DNA from: Falsochrobactrum shanghaiense
Lineage (GTDB): Bacteria > Pseudomonadota > Alphaproteobacteria > Rhizobiales > Rhizobiaceae
Assembly (NCBI RefSeq): GCF_003149535.1
Contig: NZ_QGDB01000002.1
Location: forward strand, 248,001 to 312,000
DNA length: 64,000 bases
Reading direction: 5' to 3'
Below are positions 18,132 through 27,300 of the stretch, piece after piece. The notes below the pieces were generated by a model. It saw only the letters and a list, made by a program, of their open reading frames with translations, was not told the origin of the DNA and did not search any database. How positions within the stretch are numbered: position 1 is the first letter of the stretch; each line of letters begins with the position of its first letter. A program made the translations under genes and the position numbers.

Positions 18132-19339
18132 TGCTTTTTAAATCCATCAAGTCCGAACAGGGGGCGCAGGGCGATGCCCGCGAGGCTGCCAAGGAAAGCC
18201 ATCACGAACCACACCCAGCCATGCAGGCTTCCCGATGCGATGCCGCTGAACAATGCACCGATATTGCAACCGAAAGAAAGGCGCGCACCATATCCCATCA
18301 ACAGGCCGCCAAGGATTGCGGCCAGATAGGAGGCCAGCGGAATCCTTGCCTTCTGCGCGAATTTTCCCGCCAGTGCCGCTGCCAGTGCCGCACCCAGAAT
18401 GATGCCGAAATTCATGACCGAGGTTACGTCGTAAAGGACGCTCTGGTTCAAGGCGCGCGCCTGCGCGGGGTTTTGCCAGAAGGCCCAGTCTGAAACGGGT
18501 ATGCCCAGAGCATTGAAGAATTTTGCGCCCCACAGGCCGAAACCATAGGTGACGGACCAGGGATGACCGGCCAGAAACAATGTCAGCACATTCCCCAGCG
18601 CCAGAATGAAAACGGCGATAATCAAGGGCCAGGGGCCGCGCAGCAGGTTCTCTGCCGAAAAATCGGAAAGCCCCGAGAACACCGGCTCCACGTTTCCATG
18701 TTTGCGCTTCTCGGCAAAGGCAAGAACGAGAATGAGGGCCGCAAGCCCGGCAAGGGTGACGGCGGTGCCTGAAAGCGGACCGAAATAATCGCCCAGCCTT
18801 ATGACCGGAAGGGACGGGGTGGACAGCCAGAACGGCAAATGCGCCGTTCCCACTGCAGCGCCTCCGATAAAGCCCGCGAGTGTGAGAAGCATGCGGCTGC
18901 TTCCGCCGCCGACTGTAAAGAGCGTGCCCGAACCGCAGCCGCCCCCCAGCTGCATGCCGATACCGAAGATAAACGATCCCAGAATGACCGAAACGCCGAC
19001 CGGCGCCCATGCGCCGACGAAAGCGCGGTCCGTCGGGTTCAAACCGCTCATGAGCGGTATGAAGACCAGCGCTGTCAGGCCGATCATCAGGAACTGCGCG
19101 CGCATGCTTCTTGAGCGGCTTTGGGTGGCAAAACGCTTCCAGCCGCCGGTAAAGCCGAACGAGGCATGATATAAAGCCAGCCCCAGCATCCCGCCATTGA
19201 GAAAAAGCAATGCCTGCGTCGTGCTCACGATAGAAGAGATGATGGCCGCACCCACGCCGATCGTGCCAAGCACGACCAGAAGGGGAAGAGTGTCGGCTCT
19301 GGGTGATTGCTGAAGCCTATCGACAGCCGTAACAGACAT
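18128..19339 (-). CDS. YeeE/YedE-family transporter (thiosulfate/sulfur-compound uptake, TsuA-like)
   Basis: 403 residues, about ten membrane segments in two pseudo-repeated sulf_transp domains. Conserved cysteine/glycine motifs GGGCGSGTLFTVGGGSSRM (first half) and LSFGCNIGALFSGIASGS (second half) match the thiosulfate channel TsuA, where membrane cysteines relay the substrate. The start at 19339 has aggaactgaaat upstream; the 17 codons before it are not conserved-looking. First gene of a three-gene minus-strand operon and divergent from a thioredoxin/CcdA/rhodanese set, which supports a sulfur role. Confidence 0.85.
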   Translation of the reverse strand: MSVTAVDRLQQSPRADTLPLLVVLGTIGVGAAIISSIVSTTQALLFLNGGMLGLALYHASFGFTGGWKRFATQSRSRSMRAQFLMIGLTALVFIPLMSGLNPTDRAFVGAWAPVGVSVILGSFIFGIGMQLGGGCGSGTLFTVGGGSSRMLLTLAGFIGGAAVGTAHLPFWLSTPSLPVIRLGDYFGPLSGTAVTLAGLAALILVLAFAEKRKHGNVEPVFSGLSDFSAENLLRGPWPLIIAVFILALGNVLTLFLAGHPWSVTYGFGLWGAKFFNALGIPVSDWAFWQNPAQARALNQSVLYDVTSVMNFGIILGAALAAALAGKFAQKARIPLASYLAAILGGLLMGYGARLSFGCNIGALFSGIASGSLHGWVWFVMAFLGSLAGIALRPLFGLDGFKKQ

Positions 19340-19500
19340 TATTTCAGTTCCTGTGAATCGAGAACTTCTTATCCCATGCCTGCCCGCCATTCTAAAATGA
19401 TCGCCGTCTCTAAAAAGCCGTGGCGAAGGAAAATTTCCCCTCTAAAGTCGCGGTAATGAGTTTTTTCTTCCTTTTGTGCTTATGCGAGACTGGATAGTTT

Positions 19501-19559
19501 CCAGTCCAGTGAGCTGATCTCCTTGCGAAGGCATTTCATGCTTTTGCTGGAAATGCTCT
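19501..19559 (-). repeat. Dispersed Bru-RS-like repeat copy upstream of the thioredoxin gene
   Basis: Read on the minus strand it starts AGAGCATTTCCAGCAAAAGC and continues to GGACTGGAA, parallel to the copy at 27298. It occupies part of the 240-bp divergent region between the YeeE/YedE and thioredoxin genes. This copy sits at a 5' end rather than a 3' end. Confidence 0.6.
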
Positions 19560-19579
19560 GGCTGCAAAAGGACTAGATC

Positions 19580-19999
19580 GTGCGACCAAAGTTACTCCGC
19601 GAAGCCATCATCGCTTTCACCCTCGTCTTCTTTCCCGCACATGGGGGCGGAATTATCACTCCGGCCTTTAGCGCGGAAAAGCGCGCCGAACTGGTGCAAT
19701 ATTCTGTCGATACGGATCTGAAGGCTCTCGCGGCCAAGGGAAAGACGGTGGTTTTCTTTTTTGCGACCTGGTGCCCCAATTGCATCCTGACGCTCACCGA
19801 GTTGCAGGAAAAGTGGAATGAAATCGATCCTGACCTCACGCTTGTCATTGCCGATTATGACCGGGAAACCGCGTTGAAGGCGGAATATGGCGTTACCTAT
19901 CAGGACAGTTTCGTCCTGCTCGACAGGGATGCGAAAAGCGTCAGGCTCTGGAATGCCGGAGGCGTGAAGGGGCTAAACGAAAATTCACGCGCCCAATGA
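19580..19999 (+). CDS. Exported thioredoxin-family protein
   Basis: 139 residues starting at GTG with aaaagga upstream. An N-terminal hydrophobic segment (about 8-30) is a signal peptide or anchor; the thioredoxin fold carries the active site FFATWCPNC (Cys65, Cys68). The stop overlaps the ccdA start (ATGA), so the protein is likely the periplasmic partner reduced by the CcdA-type membrane protein. A role in keeping the nearby periplasmic rhodanese or sulfur carrier reduced is an inference from context. Confidence 0.82.
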   Translation: MRPKLLREAIIAFTLVFFPAHGGGIITPAFSAEKRAELVQYSVDTDLKALAAKGKTVVFFFATWCPNCILTLTELQEKWNEIDPDLTLVIADYDRETALKAEYGVTYQDSFVLLDRDAKSVRLWNAGGVKGLNENSRAQ

Positions 20000-20715
20000 G
20001 CCTCGTCTTTGCCTTTGTCGCAGGCATTGTAACGGTATTGTCGCCCTGCGTACTGCCCCTGCTGCCGGTCATTCTCGCCAGTTCCGCTCTGGAGGGCAAG
20101 TCGCGGCCCTATGGGCTGATTGTCGGATTTGCCGTAGCCTTTACGGTGATCACCCTGCTGCTGAGCCTGTTTGTCCGGCAATTTGCAGTCTCGCCGAATA
20201 TCCATCGCATAGCCGCGTCGGTCATCTTCATCATGCTCGGGCTCGTGCTCGCTGTCCCGGCCTTCAAGAACAGGTTCGAGATCGCCACCTCGCGCTTTAC
20301 CAGCCTTTTTGCGACAAGCGGCAGGCAGGGCAGCGGATTTTGGGGCGGGGCGCTCACCGGCGCGGGATTGGGACTGGCATGGACGCCCTGCGTCGGTCCG
20401 ATCATGGCGTCGGTGATCACGCTCGCGCTCAATCAGCAGACAAGCCTTGCCTCGGCCTTGACGGCGCTCATGTTCAGCCTCGGGACGGCGCTGCCCATGG
20501 GGCTTTTTGTACTCTTCGGCAATGATATTTATGGCCGCATCGGCGTTCTTAAAAGAAACAGCGCGCGAATCCAGCAGGCCATGGGCGTGCTGATCCTGCT
20601 GGTGGGGCTTTCGATCTGGTTCGGTTTTGACCGCTCGATTCAGGCCGCACTTTTTCAGGCGTTTCCCGGCTGGGATTCAGCGCTGACCGGCTGGGAGAAA
20701 AACGTTCTGGAATGA
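19996..20715 (+). CDS. ccdA: Cytochrome c biogenesis/DsbD-type transmembrane thiol transporter CcdA
   Basis: 239 residues, six membrane segments. The paired membrane cysteines are in LSPCVLPLLP (Cys18) and LAWTPCVGP (Cys132), the CcdA/DsbD-beta signature. It moves reducing equivalents from cytoplasmic thioredoxin to periplasmic thiol proteins. It is translationally coupled to the thioredoxin-like gene and 125 bp before a periplasmic rhodanese, so it probably serves sulfur chemistry rather than cytochrome c maturation. Confidence 0.88.
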   Translation: MSLVFAFVAGIVTVLSPCVLPLLPVILASSALEGKSRPYGLIVGFAVAFTVITLLLSLFVRQFAVSPNIHRIAASVIFIMLGLVLAVPAFKNRFEIATSRFTSLFATSGRQGSGFWGGALTGAGLGLAWTPCVGPIMASVITLALNQQTSLASALTALMFSLGTALPMGLFVLFGNDIYGRIGVLKRNSARIQQAMGVLILLVGLSIWFGFDRSIQAALFQAFPGWDSALTGWEKNVLE

Positions 20716-20840
20716 AATGCCTGTAATGGGCGGTCGAGGAAAAAAACATACCGGTTGCCCGCCGATAATTGGCAGGGATTTCATTGTGCCGCCGCCCGCA
20801 TTCGTATGAAATCACAAAATAATTTAGCAGGAGCCTCCCG

Positions 20841-22142
20841 ATGATGACCAGATTTGCAAGAAACTTCCTTTCCGCCACCGCGCTTTCCGTGCTGGCGTTG
20901 AGTGCCGCCCCGATCATCGGCTCCGCCGTGCCAAACGCCGTCATCGGCGTAAAGGCCTTCGCGCAGGAAGCCGCCTATCCGATTATCGTCAATAATGAGC
21001 AGTTTCAGGCGCTGGTTGAACAAGGTGCGAAAATCGTCGATTCCCGCCAGCCCGCCGCTTACGAAAAAGGCCATATTCCCGGTGCCGTCAATCTGCCATG
21101 GGCAAAGCTGAACGTTTCCGAACGCGACGGTATTCGCAATGAGTTCGCCGAGGACGCCGTCTTTGAAGAGGTGATTGGCACCGCTGGCCTCAAGGCGGGC
21201 GATACGCTGGTCATTTACGACACCAATTCCCTTCCGGGCCGGGCATTCATCGCGCTTGAATATGCGGGCTTCAAGAATATTCACGTACTCGATGGCGGCG
21301 TGGATGCCTATGCGGGCGAATTGTCCACCGATCCGGTAGAAGTCGCAAAGAGTGATTTCAAGCTGGAGAACAAGCACGACGTTCGCGTTGACAAGGCCTA
21401 TGTTGAATCGAAATTGCGAGCGAATGACACGGTCATTGTCGATGGACGCAATGCCGATGCTTTCGTCGATGGTCATATTCCGGGCGCCAAATCGGTCGTG
21501 GCGGCCAGCCTGTTGACAAAGGACAAGAAGGTTCAGCCGGAAGACGTCATCAGCAATCTTCTTGCTTCGCGCGGCATCGACAAGAACAAGGAAATCCTTT
21601 CCTATTGCGGCAGCGGTGTCGCGGCTGCAAACAACTATATCGCGCTTCGCAATCTCGGCTATACCAATGTGCGTATCTATGACGAAAGCTGGGATGAGTG
21701 GAGCCGCGATCCGCAAGCCGGTCAATCGCTGGCGCTTGGCAACTATGCTTTCGGAACCGGCACGGTGAAGGCCGATGCCGCAGAGGGCGCGCCTCGTTTC
21801 CTCACCGAAGCGCAGGTCAAGGAACTGGCGGCAAATCCTGAAGTGATCGTCGTCGATGTGCGTTCGCCGTCGGATTACAGCGCCGGTCAGATTCCGGGTT
21901 CGGTGAATGTGTTCTGGGATACGACGCTGGATGATAACCGCGTGCTCAAGACGCCGGAAGACCTCAAGAAGATCTATGCCGAAGTCGGCGTAACGCCTGA
22001 CAAGAAGGTTATCCTGTTTACGCGCGGCGGCGTTCAGCTCACCCACAGCTACACGGTTCTGTCGCTGCTCGGTTTCAAGGATGTCGATTTCTTCACCGGC
22101 AAATTCGAAGGCTGGGAAAATGGAGCCATGAAGAAGGGCTAA
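20841..22142 (+). CDS. Periplasmic three-domain rhodanese (sulfurtransferase)
   Basis: 433 residues. Signal peptide ends near VKAFAQE (about residue 43). Three rhodanese modules follow: about 46-165, 185-290 and 318-430. Only the middle one has a catalytic cysteine (LSYCGSGV, Cys256); the first has Asp/Thr (IYDTNSLPG) as in the inactive half of two-domain rhodaneses, and the third has Thr at the position (LFTRGGVQ, about 394). It likely transfers sulfane sulfur, for example from thiosulfate, in the periplasm. aggagcctcccg precedes ATGATG. A perfect hairpin follows the stop. Confidence 0.87.
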   Translation: MMTRFARNFLSATALSVLALSAAPIIGSAVPNAVIGVKAFAQEAAYPIIVNNEQFQALVEQGAKIVDSRQPAAYEKGHIPGAVNLPWAKLNVSERDGIRNEFAEDAVFEEVIGTAGLKAGDTLVIYDTNSLPGRAFIALEYAGFKNIHVLDGGVDAYAGELSTDPVEVAKSDFKLENKHDVRVDKAYVESKLRANDTVIVDGRNADAFVDGHIPGAKSVVAASLLTKDKKVQPEDVISNLLASRGIDKNKEILSYCGSGVAAANNYIALRNLGYTNVRIYDESWDEWSRDPQAGQSLALGNYAFGTGTVKADAAEGAPRFLTEAQVKELAANPEVIVVDVRSPSDYSAGQIPGSVNVFWDTTLDDNRVLKTPEDLKKIYAEVGVTPDKKVILFTRGGVQLTHSYTVLSLLGFKDVDFFTGKFEGWENGAMKKG

Positions 22143-22153
22143 GCTTTTGTTTA

Positions 22154-22179
22154 AACCCGCCGGTGCAGACCGGCGGGTT
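22154..22179. terminator. Hairpin between convergent rhodanese and chrA genes
   Basis: Perfect 11-bp stem AACCCGCCGGT / ACCGGCGGGTT with a 4-nt loop (gcag), 11 bases after the rhodanese stop and 26 bases before the end of chrA on the other strand. It lacks a clear T-run, so it may need Rho or act as a 3'-end stabiliser for both genes. Confidence 0.6.
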
Positions 22180-22205
22180 ACGCCTTGATGGGAGCGCTGT
22201 TATTT

Positions 22206-23405
22206 CTATGTCAGTGGCCCCAGCACGGCTCCGGCACATGCAGCCAGCATGACGACCGCCCATGGCGGTGCTTTCCATGCCATCAGCGCGACAAAACAGA
22301 CGAGCGCCAAGGCAAAATCTCCCATTCCGCCAATCGTGCTGGTGAAGACAGGCGAATAAAGTGCAGCACCGAGAATGCCGACCACTGCGGCATTGGCTCC
22401 CTGCATGGCGGATTGCGCCCATGCCTTGCGCCGGAACAGGTCCCAGAAGGGCAATGCGCCGATCAGGATCAGGAAGCCGGGCAGAAATAGCGAAAAAAGT
22501 GCTATGGCCGCTCCCGCAATGCCATTTGGTTCTGGTTTCATGACCGCGCCCAGCCATGCGGCAAAAGTAAAGAGCGGACCGGGGACCGCCTGTGCCGCAC
22601 CATAGCCTGCAAGAAACGCATCTTCCGATACCCAGCCCGTTGCGACTGTTTCAGCCTGCAATAGTGGCAGGACGACATGCCCCCCGCCAAAGACCAGTGA
22701 ACCGGCCCGATAGAAGCTGTCGGCGAGCGCCAGTGCCTGATCCTGACGGGCCAGAACAGGAAGACCGAGCAGGAGGATGATAAAAAGCGCAAGCGCCGCG
22801 AGGCCCGTTCCACGCGACACCGGTATTGGCAAATATCCGCCAGCCATGGCGCGTCCCTTGTTAATGCCCAATCCGGCAATAGCGCCCAAAAGAATTGCGC
22901 CCATCATTCCGATAGCGCCCGGCGCGATGGCCAGCACGATGACAGCCGCCACGGCTATCGATGCCCGCTCCTTGTCGGGGCAAAGGTTTTTTGCCATTCC
23001 CCAGACGGCCTGCGCCACGATGGCGACGGCAACGATCTTCAGGCCGTAAAGCGCTCCCAGCCCCAAAGGATGCTGTATGGCTCCCGCACCCATTGCCAGC
23101 ATGAGCAGCAACAGCGCCGATGGCAGCGTGAAGGCGAGAAATGCTGCCAGCGCACCGCCCCAGCCCGCCCGGCTCAGGCCAAGCGCAAAGCCAAGCTGGC
23201 TGGAGGCGGGGCCGGGCAGGAACTGGCACAGGGCAACGAGATCGGCATAGGCGTTTTCGCTCAGCCATTTGCGCCGTATCACCAGTTCGTCGCGAAAATA
23301 ACCAAGATGAGCAACGGGGCCGCCAAAGGAGGTGAGGCCAAGCTTCAGAAAGACGCCGAAAACTTCGCTGACGCTGCCTTGCGTCTGTTGGTGGCGATAA
23401 TCCAT
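22206..23405 (-). CDS. chrA: Chromate transporter ChrA family
   Basis: 399 residues, two homologous CHR domains with about ten membrane segments. Domain 1 has FGVFLKLGLTSFGGPVAHLG and the FLPGPASSQLGF motif; domain 2 has LVFGGGHVVLPLL and AVPGPLFTFAAWLG. This is the long bidomain ChrA type that exports chromate and may handle sulfate analogues. It sits beside the sulfur genes but converges on them. No chrB regulator is adjacent. Family call firm; the chromate phenotype is not assured. Confidence 0.88.
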   Translation of the reverse strand: MDYRHQQTQGSVSEVFGVFLKLGLTSFGGPVAHLGYFRDELVIRRKWLSENAYADLVALCQFLPGPASSQLGFALGLSRAGWGGALAAFLAFTLPSALLLLMLAMGAGAIQHPLGLGALYGLKIVAVAIVAQAVWGMAKNLCPDKERASIAVAAVIVLAIAPGAIGMMGAILLGAIAGLGINKGRAMAGGYLPIPVSRGTGLAALALFIILLLGLPVLARQDQALALADSFYRAGSLVFGGGHVVLPLLQAETVATGWVSEDAFLAGYGAAQAVPGPLFTFAAWLGAVMKPEPNGIAGAAIALFSLFLPGFLILIGALPFWDLFRRKAWAQSAMQGANAAVVGILGAALYSPVFTSTIGGMGDFALALVCFVALMAWKAPPWAVVMLAACAGAVLGPLT

Positions 23406-23654
23406 TGTAAAACTTTCATTTTATAAAGTCGTGCCGTCTCTGATTATATGAGATTGAAAACAATATCATGACCGTTTTGCGCGCTGTCGCAAGCTGGCCC
23501 GGTGGCTGGCGCTGGGATAGCTTATCGACTGTCATAAAAGCTTGCCAAAACAGTAATCGCTTTGTCTTAAACGCTCGCTAGGTTCCGCCTCGGCAGGCTG
23601 GACAGGGGGTCCAGCCACTTTTGTAAGTTTTAACCGAAGCGTCTGGAGCTACTC

Positions 23655-24584
23655 ATGACCGCTCTTCTAACCCGTGCCGTTGCAGCCTTGGCAATCAGTG
23701 TTTCCGCGGTGGCAACGCCGGTTCTCGCTCAGGACTGGAAGTCCGAATTGCCTGCATTCCGTATCGGCCTGCTTGGCGGCGAAAATGAATCCGATCGTCT
23801 GCGCAAGAATGAGTGCATGGTCAAGCAGCTTGGCGAAAAGCTGGGCGTGCCGGTCGAGCTTTATCCTGCTTCCGACTATGCCGGCGTCATGCAGGGTCTT
23901 CTCGCGGGCCAGCTCGACGCTGCTTCGCTGGGTGCTTCCGGCTATGCAGGCATCTACCTGCAAAATCCCGATGCGGTGGAGCCGATCTTCGTCGCCCTCG
24001 AAAATGACGGTTCTGACGGCTATTATTCGGTGATGTATACGCGCGCCGACAGCGGTATTGAAAACCTTGAGCAGATGAAGGGCAAGACCCTTGCCTTTGC
24101 CGATCCCAACTCGACCTCGGGCTATCTGGTTCCCAAGGCGGAGCTGGAAATGCAGGGCGTTAATGTGGAAGACTATTTCGCCACCACCGGTTTTGGCGGT
24201 GGTCATGAGCAGGCGGTTATCGCCGTGCTGAACGGCCAGTATAATGGCGGTGTCACCTGGACGTCCGGCGTGGGCGACGAGGCGGAAGGCTTCAGCCGCG
24301 GCGCATTGCGCTCGATGGTCGACAAGGACCTGCTCGACATGAAGGATCTGCGCATCATCTGGAAGTCGAACCTGATCCCCAACGGTCCATGGGTCGTGCG
24401 CAAGGCCATGCCCGATGCGCCCAAGCAGATCGCCATCGACTGGATGGAGACGCTCCATGAGACCGATTACGAATGCTATGTCGACGTCTCGCAGGGTGAC
24501 GGCAAGGGCTTCAAGCGCGTAGACCACGATTTCTTCAAGAACATCGTCGCCATGCGTGAACGCGAGCTTCAGGGTTCGCGCTAA
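23655..24584 (+). CDS. phnD: Phosphonate/phosphite ABC transporter substrate-binding protein PhnD
   Basis: 309 residues. Signal peptide cleaved near VLA-QD; the mature part matches PhnD ([63 protein letters not shown]). It binds phosphonates or phosphite in the periplasm. First gene of a four-gene phn importer, separated from phnC by a strong terminator-like hairpin that would raise its share of transcripts. No C-P lyase or phosphonatase genes are in the window, so breakdown must occur elsewhere or the ligand is simpler. Confidence 0.9.
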   Translation: MTALLTRAVAALAISVSAVATPVLAQDWKSELPAFRIGLLGGENESDRLRKNECMVKQLGEKLGVPVELYPASDYAGVMQGLLAGQLDAASLGASGYAGIYLQNPDAVEPIFVALENDGSDGYYSVMYTRADSGIENLEQMKGKTLAFADPNSTSGYLVPKAELEMQGVNVEDYFATTGFGGGHEQAVIAVLNGQYNGGVTWTSGVGDEAEGFSRGALRSMVDKDLLDMKDLRIIWKSNLIPNGPWVVRKAMPDAPKQIAIDWMETLHETDYECYVDVSQGDGKGFKRVDHDFFKNIVAMRERELQGSR

Positions 24585-24597
24585 TACTATCGATAAG

Positions 24598-24635
24598 CCG
24601 GCCGCTGTTCCCGCAAGGACAGCGGCCGGTTTTAT
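24598..24635 (+). terminator. Attenuator-like terminator between phnD and phnC
   Basis: Perfect 11-bp stem CCGGCCGCTGT / ACAGCGGCCGG (24598-24608 and 24619-24629) followed by TTTTAT. It has full intrinsic-terminator form yet lies inside the phn operon. Partial read-through would give more PhnD than membrane components. Confidence 0.75.
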
Positions 24636-24660
24636 AATGCTCATTGAGACGGAGCTTGCC

Positions 24661-25515
24661 ATGCAATTGACGACCGAGCATCTCACCAAGAGCTTCGCTA
24701 CGCGCAATGCCGTATCGGATATTTCGTTGACGATCCCGCAAGGACAGATGGTTGGCGTGATCGGGCGCTCGGGGGCGGGCAAGTCTACGCTGCTGCGCAT
24801 GATCAACCGGCTGGCCGAACCTTCCAGCGGGCGCATTACCTTCGACGGCAAGGATGTGACAAGGCTGAAAGGCAGCGCCCTGCATGAATGGCGCGCGACC
24901 TGCGCCATGGTGTTTCAGCAGTTCAATCTCGTCGGTCGCCTCGATGTCATCACCAATGTGCTGACCGGCAGGCTCTACCATCATGGTTTCGTGGCTTCGA
25001 TGTTGCAGATGTTTACGGCTGCGGAGCGCGCCTTTGCCATCCGCGCCCTCGACAGGCTCGGCATGGCGCATACAGCACTTCAGCGCGCGGATACGCTTTC
25101 GGGCGGGCAGATGCAGCGCGTGGCGATTGCCCGTGCGCTGGTGCAGGAACCGCGCATCATTCTGGCCGACGAGCCGATTGCCTCGCTCGATCCGCTGAAT
25201 GCAAAGCTGGTGATGGATTCGCTGCGCACCATCAATCGCGAAGACGGAATCACCATTATTTGCAATTTGCATACGCTCGACACGGCGCGCACCTATTGCG
25301 ACCGCATCGTCGGGCTGAAAGACGGTGTATTGGTATTCGACGATGTTCCTGCCAAGCTGACGCCGGAAATCGCGCGTGAGATTTATGGCGCGGAGGCCGA
25401 GGACGCTTTCGTTGAAGGCATAACCTCGTCGGCGCTGGAAGGCGCACCGGCAAAGGAACGCCTGACCGAAGAGGATCTGGCAAATAATGCCCGGATCAGT
25501 CTGGGAGCGGGCTGA
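24661..25515 (+). CDS. phnC: Phosphonate ABC transporter ATP-binding protein PhnC
   Basis: 284 residues. Walker [18 protein letters not shown], signature [16 protein letters not shown] and Walker [13 protein letters not shown]; the family-typical insertion [17 protein letters not shown] confirms PhnC. The start at 24661 follows gacggagcttgcc; the open frame continues upstream through the terminator hairpin and is not coding. Energises phosphonate/phosphite import. Confidence 0.92.
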   Translation: MQLTTEHLTKSFATRNAVSDISLTIPQGQMVGVIGRSGAGKSTLLRMINRLAEPSSGRITFDGKDVTRLKGSALHEWRATCAMVFQQFNLVGRLDVITNVLTGRLYHHGFVASMLQMFTAAERAFAIRALDRLGMAHTALQRADTLSGGQMQRVAIARALVQEPRIILADEPIASLDPLNAKLVMDSLRTINREDGITIICNLHTLDTARTYCDRIVGLKDGVLVFDDVPAKLTPEIAREIYGAEAEDAFVEGITSSALEGAPAKERLTEEDLANNARISLGAG

Positions 25516-25519
25516 ACCG

Positions 25520-26446
25520 ATGACAAATGCCAGCCTTGCCGCAAAAGACGGCCACAACGATCCGGTTGATATTTTCGAGGCTCACCGTGCGCAGCTTATC
25601 CGCTCACGGCGCGCGATGAATGTCCTTTTCCTCGTTCTCTTTGTGGCCGTGCTGGCTGCGTCCATCCATGTTTCGCGTTTTTATCCGGAGCGGCTTGCGT
25701 CCGGCCTGCCGCGCATTTTTGAATATTTCGGCACGATCATGCCAAATCTGGAGCTGGACAAGCTGTTTCTCGGTCGCGGAGAAAACGGCCGTGCGGTGCC
25801 GGGCTCGATCGTTTACTGGTATTCCGATTTCTGGCTCTATGTCCGGCTCATCATCGAGACGGTGCTGATGGCGCTGACGTCAACGATCATCGGCGCGGCA
25901 TGTGCATTTCTGCTTTGTTTTCCGGCATCGCGCAATCTCGCACCCAATAGCGTGGTCTACTGGCTGTCAAGGCGCTTCATGGAAGTGTGTCGCGGTGTGC
26001 CGGAAATCCTTTATGCGCTGATCCTCGTCTTTGCCGTCGGCATCGGCCCGCTGGCGGGCGTGATCGCTATTGCCATTCATACGGCGGGCGCGCTCGGCAA
26101 GCTCTTTTCGGAAGTGAATGAAAACGCCTCGATGCGGCCCCTTGAGGGCGTTCGGGGCGTGGGCGGCAACTGGTTCGAAGAAATGCGCTATGGCGTCGTT
26201 CCACAGGTCTTGCCGAATTTCGCCTCCTATACGCTGTTGCGTTTCGAGATCAATGTGCGCTCGTCTTCAATCGTCGGATTTGTCGGCGCAGGCGGCATAG
26301 GGCAGGAACTCAACCGCGTCATCAGCCTTTATTCCGATGACCGGGTGGTCGCGGTGCTTCTTCTGGTCATCGTTCTGGTAACGGCCATCGATCTCCTTTC
26401 GGAACGCGTGCGCACGCATTTCATCGGCAAGGAGAATTTCCAATGA
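25520..26446 (+). CDS. phnE: Phosphonate ABC transporter permease PhnE (first copy)
   Basis: 308 residues with about six membrane segments. Conserved CRGVPEILYALILVFAVGIGPLAGV and GGIGQELN segments identify the PhnE family. ATG at 25520 lies four bases after the phnC stop; an upstream ATG inside phnC is less likely. The stop overlaps phnE2 (ATGA). It forms a heterodimeric channel with the next product. Confidence 0.9.
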   Translation: MTNASLAAKDGHNDPVDIFEAHRAQLIRSRRAMNVLFLVLFVAVLAASIHVSRFYPERLASGLPRIFEYFGTIMPNLELDKLFLGRGENGRAVPGSIVYWYSDFWLYVRLIIETVLMALTSTIIGAACAFLLCFPASRNLAPNSVVYWLSRRFMEVCRGVPEILYALILVFAVGIGPLAGVIAIAIHTAGALGKLFSEVNENASMRPLEGVRGVGGNWFEEMRYGVVPQVLPNFASYTLLRFEINVRSSSIVGFVGAGGIGQELNRVISLYSDDRVVAVLLLVIVLVTAIDLLSERVRTHFIGKENFQ

Positions 26447-27300
26447 ATGCCATTCCGCTTTCCGGCATTTCCGCAAGCCATATCGAGGCTGTGCGCCGCG
26501 ATCATCCGGCAGCATTCGGCAATCCTTCCTCGCGGCTGCGCCTCTGGGGCATATGGATCGCCGTGATCGCCTACACATTGGGATCGCTTTGGTATTTCGA
26601 GGTCTGGAAGCTCGCTACCATGTCGGACCCGGTATGGCGGCTTCTCAAGGCGATGGTGACCTGGAAGGATATGGAAAGCTGGCGCTATGGAGATATTTAT
26701 ACAGCAATCGCGCAGACGCTCGCCATGGCTTTTCTGGGCACCCTGCTGGCCTCATGCGCGGCATTGCTGATCGGCTTTTTTGCAGCGCGCAACACCATGC
26801 CATTTGTGCTGATACGTCAGGTGGTGCGGCGGATACTGGACGTGCTGCGCGGTGTCGACCAGCTTGTCTGGGGGCTTGTCTTCGTGCGTGCCGTCGGGCT
26901 GGGACCGCTGGCCGGCGTGCTGGCGATCTTTATTTCCGACACCGGAACCTTGTCGAAATTATATTCAGAAGCCATTGAAAACATAGACAGAAAGCAAGTG
27001 GAAGGAATTCGCGCAACGGGTGCAGGGCCGATCAAGGTGGTGCGTTACGGCTATCTGCCGCAAGTACTTCCGGTCTTTATCTCGCAGGCGCTGTATTTCT
27101 TCGAATCATCGACACGAAGTGCGACCATTCTCGGTCTGGTCGGGGCGGGCGGCATCGGAATGATCATCATTGAACGCTTCCGCGCCAATCTCTTCGATCA
27201 GGTGACATTCGTCGTGCTCAATGTGCTGGTATGCATCTTTGTCATCGACTGGCTGTCGAAAAAAATCCGCGCGCGATTTATCGGACAGCAGGGGCATTAG
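26443..27300 (+). CDS. phnE: Phosphonate ABC transporter permease PhnE (second copy)
   Basis: 285 residues, PhnE family: LRGVDQLVWGLVFVRAVGLG, coupling segment around GAGPIKVVRYGYLPQVLP, then GAGGIGMIIIERF. Start overlaps phnE1 by four bases. The stop codon TAG is also the first three bases of a dispersed TAGAGC repeat, so the C-terminus may have been fixed by repeat insertion. Last gene of the phn operon. Confidence 0.9.
   Translation: MNAIPLSGISASHIEAVRRDHPAAFGNPSSRLRLWGIWIAVIAYTLGSLWYFEVWKLATMSDPVWRLLKAMVTWKDMESWRYGDIYTAIAQTLAMAFLGTLLASCAALLIGFFAARNTMPFVLIRQVVRRILDVLRGVDQLVWGLVFVRAVGLGPLAGVLAIFISDTGTLSKLYSEAIENIDRKQVEGIRATGAGPIKVVRYGYLPQVLPVFISQALYFFESSTRSATILGLVGAGGIGMIIIERFRANLFDQVTFVVLNVLVCIFVIDWLSKKIRARFIGQQGH

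Noticed and set aside
20781-22046. Antisense open frame of 421 codons opposite the rhodanese gene
   Set aside because: The sense strand encodes a full rhodanese with signal peptide; the antisense product resembles no family and arises from codon bias.
23529-23547. Possible Pho box before phnD (CTGTCAT at 23529)
   Set aside because: Only one half-site matches; the second half expected 11 bp later does not resemble CTGTCAT, so PhoB control is not supported.
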